Shown here piece by piece: positions 15,606 to 22,444 of a stretch of DNA of 34,356 nucleotides (the first letter of the stretch is position 1; every line of letters starts with the position of its first letter). The notes below the pieces were generated by a model that ran no database searches, had not been told where the DNA came from, and was given only the letters and a program-made list of their open reading frames with translations. The position numbers and the translations under genes were made by a program. Source of the stretch: Oscillospiraceae bacterium (GTDB taxonomy: Bacteria; Bacillota; Clostridia; Oscillospirales; Oscillospiraceae); NCBI GenBank assembly GCA_015068135.1, contig SVLB01000031.1:1-34356 (forward strand), in the 5' to 3' direction.

Positions 15606-16052
15606 ATGAACAGATCCACTTTTCCTGCCCGTGTGACCCTTTGGATCAACCGAGGGCTTGCTCTGGTGATTACGGTGCTGCTGTTTACCTTGCAGCCAAT
15701 TTTGGATTGGTATGCGACCTACCGGGTTTTTGATCAGTCGGAGCGTATCGCCCTGACTGTCAGCTTTTATCTTTGCGCCCTGGTGACCTATTTGGCACTG
15801 TGGCAGTTTGACCGTCTATTGAACAACGTACTCCATGCCCGTGTGTTTGTGAAGGAGAATGTTACTCGGCTACGGATCATTCGCTGGTGCTGTGCCGCTG
15901 TGAGTCTGATCTGCCTGCCTGCCGCCTGCGTATATATTCCCTTGATCTTTATGGTGGTAATTATGGGCTTTTTGTGCCTGGCCCTTACTGTGGTAGTGCA
16001 GGTCATGAAGGCCGCGGTTGCTATCCGGGAAGAAAACGATCTGACGATCTGA
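15606..16052 (+). CDS. DUF2975-type membrane protein
   Basis: The 148-residue protein has four predicted membrane segments (about 13-34, 46-66, 92-113 and 117-137) and the family feature LWQFDRLLNNVLHARVFVKENVTRLR between segments 2 and 3. DUF2975 proteins are typically encoded next to a small XRE regulator, as here (9 bases upstream of it). Function is unknown; the pairing suggests a sensor or modulator for the regulator. A strong AAGGAGGGA ribosome site precedes the start. Confidence 0.8.
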   Translation: MNRSTFPARVTLWINRGLALVITVLLFTLQPILDWYATYRVFDQSERIALTVSFYLCALVTYLALWQFDRLLNNVLHARVFVKENVTRLRIIRWCCAAVSLICLPAACVYIPLIFMVVIMGFLCLALTVVVQVMKAAVAIREENDLTI

Positions 16053-16061
16053 GGTGGGGCT

Positions 16062-16268
16062 ATGGCAATTGTAGTAAATGTGGATGTTATGCTGGCAAAG
16101 CGGAAGATGACCTCTTTGGAGCTTGCCCAGCGTGTGGGAATGACCCAGGCGAATTTGTCCATTCTGAAGACCGGTAAGGCCAAGGCTGTGCGCTTTTCCA
16201 CCCTTGAGGCCCTGTGCCGGGAGCTTCAGTGTCAGCCTGGTGATCTTTTGGAATTTGTGGAGGATTGA
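16062..16268 (+). CDS. XRE/Cro-type small transcriptional regulator (YozG-like)
   Basis: The 68-residue protein is a single helix-turn-helix domain: LAKRKMTSLELAQRVGMTQANLSILKTGKAKAVRFSTLEALCREL, ending CQPGDLLEFVED. This is the compact Cro-like type usually found behind DUF2975 proteins. It probably represses its own operon through the ATTATCG/CGATAAT inverted repeat upstream. Its TGA is 2 bases before the next gene. Confidence 0.88.
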   Translation: MAIVVNVDVMLAKRKMTSLELAQRVGMTQANLSILKTGKAKAVRFSTLEALCRELQCQPGDLLEFVED

Positions 16269-16270
16269 CG

Positions 16271-17734
16271 ATGGATAACCGAAATTTAGGTCCGTGTCCC
16301 TGGCAGCCCCTCCGGTTTCACACAGGAAAAAAGGAGCTGCTTCTGGCGGCAGCTGTACTGATTTTGAGTTTGCTGCTTGTAAACAGCTTCTTCTATGCCG
16401 GTGTAAATCTGGGCGTTACGGTATGGTACAGCCTGCTTTTGTGGGTCTGCGTTTTGTATCTGCTGCGCTCTGACCGAAAACTCACCGGTTACAGCGGCGC
16501 ACTGCTGATCCTCAGTCAGGTGCTGATCCTGGGCTTTGCCCGATCGGATGATGTGCCGGTAAAGGCTATTCTTGTGGGGTTTGTTGCTGTGGGTGTAAAT
16601 CTCAGCTTCAGCATTATCTCCGGACATAGCCGGGAAAACACCGGAAGCATTCGCAGCTTACTGGATGCCGCCAAGGTATTCTTCACCCAGGGCTTTCGTA
16701 TGCCCGAAAGCTTCCGGGGTATTGCCGCGGCCTTTCAGTCAGGGAGCAAAACCGTCAAAAACACGCTGTCGGTTTTAGGCGGACTGTGCATTGCTGTGCC
16801 GGTTTTGGCTGTGCTGATCCTTTTGCTTTCCCAGGCAGATGCGGCATTTCAGGGGATCTTGAACCTTTTGCCCGCCTTTGACGGAAATCAGCTGCTCATA
16901 ACCCTTGTGTTCGGTGCCGGTGCTGCCTGCTATTTCTATACCCGGGCAGTGGCATTGCGCCACAATGCACCCCAAGCGCCTCAAACAGTGGCCGAGCCGT
17001 TACAAATGCGCCCCATCACGGTCAATACCGTACTCATTTGTGTATGCGTTGTTTATGTAGTGTATCTTGTAAGCCAGCTTGCCTATTTTCTAGGCGGCTT
17101 TTCCGGGATCCTTCCGGAAGGGTTCACTATGGCCCAGTATGCCCGCCGGGGCTTTTTCGAAATGGCTTGGCTGTGTGTTTTGAACTTAGGCCTGATGGTC
17201 GGTGCCATCAGCCTGGTCAAAAAAGGCAACAGCCGTCTGACCCGAGGCTTGTGTCTGTTCATCGGACTGATGACCTTGCTTTTGGTGGCCACCGCCAGCG
17301 CCAAAATGCTCCTGTATATCGATTCCTTCGGTTTGACCCGACTGCGTGTACTGACAGAAGTGATCATCGTATTTTTGGGGCTGACCACCCTGTTTGTCAG
17401 CATTTGGCTGTTGGCGCCCAAGCTTCCCTATATGCGCTGTATTCTGCTGACGGCACTGCTTTTGGGCGGTGTGGTGATTTGGGCAGATGTGGATACGGTG
17501 ATCGCCCGGTATAACGTGACGGCCTATCAGGAGGGGAAGCTGGAAACGGTGGATATCGCGTATTTGTCCCGGCTCAGTGCCGGTGCCCGTCCCTATCTTG
17601 TCAAGCTTGCTGAGGACCCGGATCCTGCCGTTGCCAAAACGGCAAGATATCACCTTGCCCAGTCTGAGCAGGAATACTACCGGGACCTGCGCGGCTGGAA
17701 CTGGGCAGAGTATACCGCCAGGAACAGGGATTGA
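16271..17734 (+). CDS. DUF4173/DUF4153-like polytopic membrane protein
   Basis: The 487-residue protein has about ten hydrophobic segments, a conserved-looking loop with QGFRMPESFRGIAA, and a soluble C-terminal region of about 90 residues (ADVDTVIARYNVTAYQEGKL and YLSRLSAGARPYLVKLAEDP) that fits the DUF4173 family. The ATG at 16271 follows GGAGG by 8 bases; the longer frame begins with a TTG overlapping the XRE stop. Function unknown; it is the last gene of the DUF2975-XRE operon. Confidence 0.75.
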   Translation: MDNRNLGPCPWQPLRFHTGKKELLLAAAVLILSLLLVNSFFYAGVNLGVTVWYSLLLWVCVLYLLRSDRKLTGYSGALLILSQVLILGFARSDDVPVKAILVGFVAVGVNLSFSIISGHSRENTGSIRSLLDAAKVFFTQGFRMPESFRGIAAAFQSGSKTVKNTLSVLGGLCIAVPVLAVLILLLSQADAAFQGILNLLPAFDGNQLLITLVFGAGAACYFYTRAVALRHNAPQAPQTVAEPLQMRPITVNTVLICVCVVYVVYLVSQLAYFLGGFSGILPEGFTMAQYARRGFFEMAWLCVLNLGLMVGAISLVKKGNSRLTRGLCLFIGLMTLLLVATASAKMLLYIDSFGLTRLRVLTEVIIVFLGLTTLFVSIWLLAPKLPYMRCILLTALLLGGVVIWADVDTVIARYNVTAYQEGKLETVDIAYLSRLSAGARPYLVKLAEDPDPAVAKTARYHLAQSEQEYYRDLRGWNWAEYTARNRD

Positions 17735-17792
17735 TTATCTAAAAAACTCTTTTTTGACAAGCTGGCAGAGGTCAAAGGAGCCGCAAAGACAA

Positions 17793-17926
17793 GCAAACCG
17801 GACTCGTCGGCGTACATAGGTACGTTAGAGTCCGGTTTGCGCAGTAAGTCAAAATATCTTGCGCAGCAAGCCTTTCAGGGTCTTAAGAAGAACGGATTGC
17901 CACGGCCACAAGTGGCCTCGCAATGA
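17793..17926. repeat. two palindromic intergenic repeats (REP/BIME-like)
   Basis: GCAAACCGGACTC (17793-17805) pairs with GAGTCCGGTTTGC (17828-17840), with an inner CGTAC/GTACG. About 53 bases on, ATTGC-CGGCCAC pairs with GTGGCC-GCAAT in GGATTGCCACGG...CTCGCAATGAC (17894-17926). The second sequence type recurs in intergenic regions of many gut Firmicutes, from memory. Neither has a T-run, so they are not simple terminators. Confidence 0.65.
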
Positions 17927-17991
17927 CGCTGCTTTCTATTACCATTCACACATATTTTGACGGTTTGCGGCTTTTTTGACACTCTGAAACT

Positions 17992-18013
17992 TCCCGGAGG
18001 CGTTGCCTCCGGG
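17992..18013 (-). terminator. hairpin behind the phosphoribosyltransferase gene
   Basis: TCCCGGAGGC pairs with GCCTCCGGGA around GTT, six to eight bases beyond the minus-strand stop. The following T-run is short, so termination strength is uncertain. Confidence 0.6.
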
Positions 18014-18019
18014 AATGTT

Positions 18020-18574
18020 TTATGCTTTTACTGTGCCGTCGGGGTTGAACAGGGGCAGCTTTTCCAGGTAGATGAGATCCTCTCTGTCCTGGGCGTCGCC
18101 TTCTGCCAAAACCGCCATGCGGCCTGCGATGATGCCGCCGGCCTTATTGACCAGGGCCTCCAGGGCCAGCAGGCTTTCACCGGTGGAGATCACATCGTCC
18201 ACGATGAGGATCTTCTTGCCCTTCATGAGCTCCGCATCGGCAGTGTCCAGGTAGAGCTTCTGCTCCTTGGCGGTGGTGATGGACTTGACGGAGGACTCAA
18301 ACACGCCGGTCATGTACAGCTTGGGACCCTTCCGCGCCAAAAAGTACTTCTGAGCGCCGGACTGACGGGCCATCTCATGGGCCAGGGGGATGCCCTTGGC
18401 CTCGGCGGTAATGATGTAGTCATACTCCGGGGCGCGCTTCAGCAGCTCCCGGGCGCAGGCTACGGTCAGCTCCTGGTCGCCGAAGATCACGAAGCCGGCA
18501 ATGTACAGCGAGTCATTTACCTTGCAAATTGGCAGATCCCGTTCCAGACCTGCTACATTCATATGATATACCAT
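18020..18574 (-). CDS. purine phosphoribosyltransferase (type I PRTase)
   Basis: The 184-residue protein has the PRPP-binding signature KILIVDDVISTGES (about 121-134) and the YIITAEAKGIPLAHEMA segment of the adenine/xanthine PRTase group. It should transfer phosphoribose from PRPP to a purine base. The exact base (adenine, xanthine or hypoxanthine) cannot be read from the sequence. The start at 18574 follows AAGGAG; the GTG at 18583 overlaps that site. It lies 21 bases downstream of the purine nucleoside phosphorylase gene, so base release and salvage are coupled in one operon. Confidence 0.85.
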   Translation of the reverse strand: MVYHMNVAGLERDLPICKVNDSLYIAGFVIFGDQELTVACARELLKRAPEYDYIITAEAKGIPLAHEMARQSGAQKYFLARKGPKLYMTGVFESSVKSITTAKEQKLYLDTADAELMKGKKILIVDDVISTGESLLALEALVNKAGGIIAGRMAVLAEGDAQDREDLIYLEKLPLFNPDGTVKA

Positions 18575-18595
18575 GGGAATCACTCCTTATAAAAA

Positions 18596-19414
18596 TTACA
18601 AGTTTTTAACGATCAGATCCAACAGCCTTTGAAAGGTATCATGGACACGGGCGGCGGTTTCCATGACCTCGCTGTGATCCAGCTTTTGGGGCAGAACGCC
18701 GGCAGCCATATTGGTGACACAGGAGATGCCCAAGACCTCCATGCCGCAGTGACCTGCCACCAGGGCCTCCGGGACCGTGGACATACCCACCACATCGGCC
18801 CCCAATGCCCGATACATCCGGATCTCTGCCGGGGTTTCGTAATTGGGACCGGAATACATTCCGTAAACACCCTCCTGCAGCCGGATGCCCTGCTCCAGGG
18901 CAAGGGCTTTCACCGTTTTACGGAGAGAGGCTGTATACAAATCGCTCATATCCGGAAAACGGGGACCAAAGGCCTCCAGATTCTCCCCGATCAACGGATT
19001 GTCTCCCGACAGATTCAGGTGATCGGAAATCAGCATCAGATCGCCCGGAGCAAAGCTGAGGTTTACGCCGCCGCAGGCATTGGTGAGCACCAGCTGCCGC
19101 ACACCCAAAAGGTGCAGGACCCGGATAGGAAGGGTCAGCTCCCGCTGGGTAAGCCCTTCATAATAATGAATCCTCCCCTGCATGGCGACAACAGCTTTTC
19201 CGTGCTTATGACCGAAGACCAGAGCGCCGGCATGACCGGGGGCGGTGGATCGGGGGAAATAGGGGATATCTCCATAGGGGATCCGGATGGGATCTTCCAG
19301 GGTGTCGGCATAGTCACCCAAGCCACTGCCCAGCACAAGCCCGATCTGGGGAGAAAAGGGCAGCCGTTCCCGGATATACGCCGCCGCGGCGGTGATCCTC
19401 TGTGAAAGGTTCAT
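18596..19414 (-). CDS. punA: purine nucleoside phosphorylase (trimeric type)
   Basis: The 272-residue protein belongs to the PNP/MTAP family: QIGLVLGSGLGDYAD phosphate loop, STAPGHAGALVFGHKHGK, MQGRIHYYEG, LVLTNACGGVN and GMSTVPEALVAGHCGMEVLGISCVTNMAAG. It phosphorolyses purine nucleosides to base and (deoxy)ribose-1-phosphate in the cytoplasm. Length and motif order are typical for trimeric PNP. It stands between a GH2 gene (22 bases upstream) and a purine PRTase gene in a minus-strand operon. Confidence 0.93.
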   Translation of the reverse strand: MNLSQRITAAAAYIRERLPFSPQIGLVLGSGLGDYADTLEDPIRIPYGDIPYFPRSTAPGHAGALVFGHKHGKAVVAMQGRIHYYEGLTQRELTLPIRVLHLLGVRQLVLTNACGGVNLSFAPGDLMLISDHLNLSGDNPLIGENLEAFGPRFPDMSDLYTASLRKTVKALALEQGIRLQEGVYGMYSGPNYETPAEIRMYRALGADVVGMSTVPEALVAGHCGMEVLGISCVTNMAAGVLPQKLDHSEVMETAARVHDTFQRLLDLIVKNL

Positions 19415-19436
19415 AAAACCAGTTCCTTTCCTTGTC

Positions 19437-21224
19437 TTATTCCTCTACCGCCGCCTTGCGCTTGTTGATCTCGGAAATAATGGACATATCGAACTTAGGC
19501 TTACGGGTCTCGTACTCAAACAGACCATTCTTTTCCTGCTCCACATCCGTCAGCTGGGTGTAGCAGAAGCCGAAGATCCTGGGGTTATTGAGCATAGCAA
19601 CGGTCAGACCCTCATATCGGGCATAAAACTCCTCATAGCTGCCGGTAGCCTTACCGTAGCTCCAGGCGGTCTTTCGGCCGGAGGTATAATCGTTGTTTTC
19701 CAGCTGGAAGCCGATGCCGCCGTACTCGGATACATGGACAGGCTCGCCCTTCCAGGTCTGGCGGACACCGTGGGTACGGCCGTTGAAGCGCCAGCGGAAA
19801 TGGTGACGGTCCCACAGCTCGTTTTCGGTGACCAGCTTATCGTAATTGTCCTTGAATACCTCGGGATTCTGCTCGTAATCGTGGACATCGTAGATGTCGG
19901 TCTTTACATGGTAGTTGCCGCTGGTATCCACGCAGGGACGGGTAGGATCCAAAAGCTTTGTCTGCTCATAGACGATGCGGATCACATCGTTATTCTGCTC
20001 CTTGCCCTGGCTCTCCGGGAAATGGTTGGTGGTATCCCAGGTTTCATTGAAGGGACACCAGGTAATGAGGGCAGGATGGTTATAGTCCCGGCGGACACTT
20101 TCCAGCCACTCAGGCAGGAAGATGGCCACCGCGTCCAGCTCCGTAATATCCATGCTCCAGCTGCCGTACTCGCCCCAAACCATGTAGCCCAGGCGGTCAG
20201 CATGGTAGATATACCGGGGTTCAAAGACCTTCTGATGCATCCGGGCGCCGTTGAAGCCGGCATCCAGGCCGCACTGAATGTCCCGGATCAGATCCTCCTC
20301 CGTGGGGGCGGTGGTGATGCCCTGGGGATAGTAGCCCTGATCCAGCACCAGCCGCTGGAATACGGACTTGCCGTTGAGGTAGAACTTTCCGTCCTTCAGC
20401 TCAATGGACCGCAGGCCGAAATAGCTCTTGACCTCATCCTTGCCGAACTTCAGAACCAGGTCATACAGCCGGCCTGCCCCAAGCTCCCAAAGATGGGTCT
20501 CGGAAAGGGCGACCTCCAACTGACCGGTGACAGATCTGTTCTTCTTGGCGGCAGTACCCACCAGACGGCCCTCATAGTACACCTCAGCGGACAGATCTCC
20601 GCAGCCCACCAGTTCCGCGTCGATGGACACACTGGCATTTTCCGCATCGGGGGTGATCCGGGCGTATTTGATGTAGCTTTCCGGCACGATCTCATACCAA
20701 ACGGTCTGCCAAATGCCGGTGGTACGGGTGTAGTAGCAGCGATAGGAGGCATACCGGGCAGACTGCTTGCCGCCGGGCTGCTTGAAGCTGCGGATATTGT
20801 CATAAGCGGCAACGGTCACCAGGTTGTCACCGGCGGTAAGGAAAGCGGTGATATCCAGGTCGATGGGGGTATAGCCGCCGGTGTGCTCACCGGCAAGCTG
20901 ACCGTTGACCCATACCTTAGTGCGGTAATCGCAGGCACCGATATGAAACAGCACCCGATTTCCAGCCAGGTCAGCCTCCGTAAAGGTCAGGGTCTTTTTA
21001 TACCATACGCAGTCCATAAAATCCTTATGACCCACACCGGACAAGGGTGCTTCCGGGCAGAAGGGGACGTTGATGGTACCGGACAAGGTCTCGGCCTCCA
21101 CGAGGCCGCGCTCCTCACCGGTGGCGGCGGTATCGATCTCAAAGGCCCAGGTGCCGTTCAGGTTTTTCCAGTTTTTCCGCTCCCATTGGGGATTGGGATG
21201 CTCCGGACGGGGAATCTTGCACAT
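19437..21224 (-). CDS. glycoside hydrolase family 2 (beta-galactosidase/glucuronidase-like)
   Basis: The 595-residue protein has the GH2 layout: N-terminal sugar-binding jelly roll (about 15-180, with YRTKVWVNGQLAGEHTGGY), an immunoglobulin-like domain (about 185-275) and a TIM barrel from about 280. The acid/base glutamate is E394 in WCPFNETW and the nucleophile E500 in HVSEYGG. No signal peptide is visible, so it should act in the cytoplasm on imported glycosides. Specificity is open; the barrel is close to the compact GH2 group without the extra C-terminal domains of LacZ. It is the first gene of an operon with PNP and PRTase, an odd mix of sugar and purine functions. Confidence 0.9.
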   Translation of the reverse strand: MCKIPRPEHPNPQWERKNWKNLNGTWAFEIDTAATGEERGLVEAETLSGTINVPFCPEAPLSGVGHKDFMDCVWYKKTLTFTEADLAGNRVLFHIGACDYRTKVWVNGQLAGEHTGGYTPIDLDITAFLTAGDNLVTVAAYDNIRSFKQPGGKQSARYASYRCYYTRTTGIWQTVWYEIVPESYIKYARITPDAENASVSIDAELVGCGDLSAEVYYEGRLVGTAAKKNRSVTGQLEVALSETHLWELGAGRLYDLVLKFGKDEVKSYFGLRSIELKDGKFYLNGKSVFQRLVLDQGYYPQGITTAPTEEDLIRDIQCGLDAGFNGARMHQKVFEPRYIYHADRLGYMVWGEYGSWSMDITELDAVAIFLPEWLESVRRDYNHPALITWCPFNETWDTTNHFPESQGKEQNNDVIRIVYEQTKLLDPTRPCVDTSGNYHVKTDIYDVHDYEQNPEVFKDNYDKLVTENELWDRHHFRWRFNGRTHGVRQTWKGEPVHVSEYGGIGFQLENNDYTSGRKTAWSYGKATGSYEEFYARYEGLTVAMLNNPRIFGFCYTQLTDVEQEKNGLFEYETRKPKFDMSIISEINKRKAAVEE

Positions 21225-21260
21225 AGGGAAACAGTCCTTTCCTAAATTCTCTTATTTTAC

Positions 21261-21266
21261 ATTATA
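21261..21266 (-). promoter_or_regulatory. -10 element upstream of the GH2 gene
   Basis: A TATAAT reads on the minus strand, about 37 bases before the GH2 start. No good -35 is seen at 17 bp. The neighbouring 21300-21350 stretch contains dispersed CAATTGACA-type repeats. Confidence 0.4.
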
Positions 21267-21386
21267 CTACAAAAGCCCCAAAAAGGAAAGAGGGAAATCT
21301 GTAAGCAATTGACAAGGGACAATAGGCAATTGTCAATGACGTCCCCTGTGGGTGATTGTTATGAGAATGTTCCTGAGTGACATTCG

Positions 21387-21406
21387 GGTGGGGGCTTGCC
21401 CCCACC
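21387..21406. repeat. GC-rich hairpin behind rlmA
   Basis: GGTGGGGGC and GCCCCCACC form a perfect stem with a two-base loop just after the rlmA stop. There is no T-run on the minus strand. Confidence 0.5.
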
Positions 21407-21407
21407 G

Positions 21408-22205
21408 CTATGAATGTTTGCGGTATACATTAAATATGCAGCTTGCGGTATCGGTAAGGGTTTGGGTATCTGCCAATCGCTGAGCCCCTGCCTTGCTGAC
21501 CCGGTACTGGTGGGGGGTCATACTCAGAAGGTTCTGCACCTGAGGACCTTCCACAGTGAAGGAAAACCGCAGAGGCTCGCTCTTCTCCAAGGAAAAACCG
21601 GGAAGCTCCGGGGTCAGCACCTTCTCCTTTTGGATCAGGCCGTCATAAATAATCCCCTTCAGGCCCAAAAGATGGTCCGGGGCGGCGATCACCTGAATGT
21701 ACGTCCCTCCGGGCATCAAGACCCGGGAAAACTCCTCGGCAGCCGTCAGAGAAAACAAGCTGGTCACAAGGCCGAAGGAACTGTCAGCCAGAGGCAGCCG
21801 GGCAGCAGAGGCGCACAGCCATTGGGCATTTTTATATTGCCCCGCGGCAAAACGCACCGCCTCTTTGGAAATATCCAGCCCCACCAAAGAAGCACCCATA
21901 GCCTTCGCCAGCCGGGTACTGTAATAGCCTTCTCCACAGCCCACATCCAAAACAGGACCCTTGCCGTTTTCAGACAGCCGGCAAAGCATTTCCACAATGG
22001 GGGTATAGAAGCCCGCCTCCAAAAAGGCTCTGCGGGCCAAAACCTGCTCTTTGGTGTCTCCCGGGTGGAGGGAACGCTTATTCTGCACGGGAAGCAGGTT
22101 TACATAACCTTGTCTTGCAATATCGAACCGATGCCCCTGGGGACAAAGCATACTGTGCTCCTGCCGGGCAAGGGGCGCCTGACATAACGGACAGCAAAGC
22201 TCCAT
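21408..22205 (-). CDS. rlmA: 23S rRNA (guanine-N1)-methyltransferase, RlmA type
   Basis: The 265-residue protein starts with a zinc-binding module (C5, C8, C21, H25: CPLCQ...LCPQGHRFD), then the family linker RQGYVNLLPVQ, and a Rossmann methyltransferase with VLDVGCGEGYYSTRLAK as SAM motif I. RlmA(I/II) enzymes methylate N1 of G745 or G748 in 23S rRNA. Which of the two guanines is the target cannot be told from the sequence, and family members can also confer macrolide tolerance. It appears monocistronic, divergent from ppdK. Confidence 0.88.
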   Translation of the reverse strand: MELCCPLCQAPLARQEHSMLCPQGHRFDIARQGYVNLLPVQNKRSLHPGDTKEQVLARRAFLEAGFYTPIVEMLCRLSENGKGPVLDVGCGEGYYSTRLAKAMGASLVGLDISKEAVRFAAGQYKNAQWLCASAARLPLADSSFGLVTSLFSLTAAEEFSRVLMPGGTYIQVIAAPDHLLGLKGIIYDGLIQKEKVLTPELPGFSLEKSEPLRFSFTVEGPQVQNLLSMTPHQYRVSKAGAQRLADTQTLTDTASCIFNVYRKHS

Positions 22206-22341
22206 AGCAAAACCTCCTTCTCTTACATTATTCTTATATTATAATAATATCTCCCTTTTTCGTCAATGCCGCACCAAGGCAGCATTGCTGTGAAAATATC
22301 ATTTTCTTGCGCAAATTTTTCCAAAAAAATTACGAAATCGG

Positions 22342-22370
22342 TTTACAATTTGGACATAACGTGCTATACT
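22342..22370 (+). promoter_or_regulatory. ppdK promoter
   Basis: -35 TTTACA (22342-22347) and -10 TATACT (22365-22370) are 17 bp apart, with TGC before the -10 (extended -10). The block TTTGGACATAACGTGCTATA within it recurs in diverged form before the cassette genes at 26815 and 27656. A leader of about 70 bases follows with a CGGCAGA/TCTGCCG hairpin (22403-22421) and the GAAAGGGG ribosome site. Confidence 0.88.
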
Positions 22371-22444
22371 ATATGCGCTCTAATGTCAAAACTATATAAA
22401 AAACGGCAGAAAAGACTCTGCCGATCAATTGAAAGGGGTATTTT

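Noticed and set aside
19392..21245. A 617-codon open frame opposite the GH2 gene
   Set aside because: Shadow of the GH2 reading frame; the GH2 catalytic residues and domain order are intact on the minus strand.
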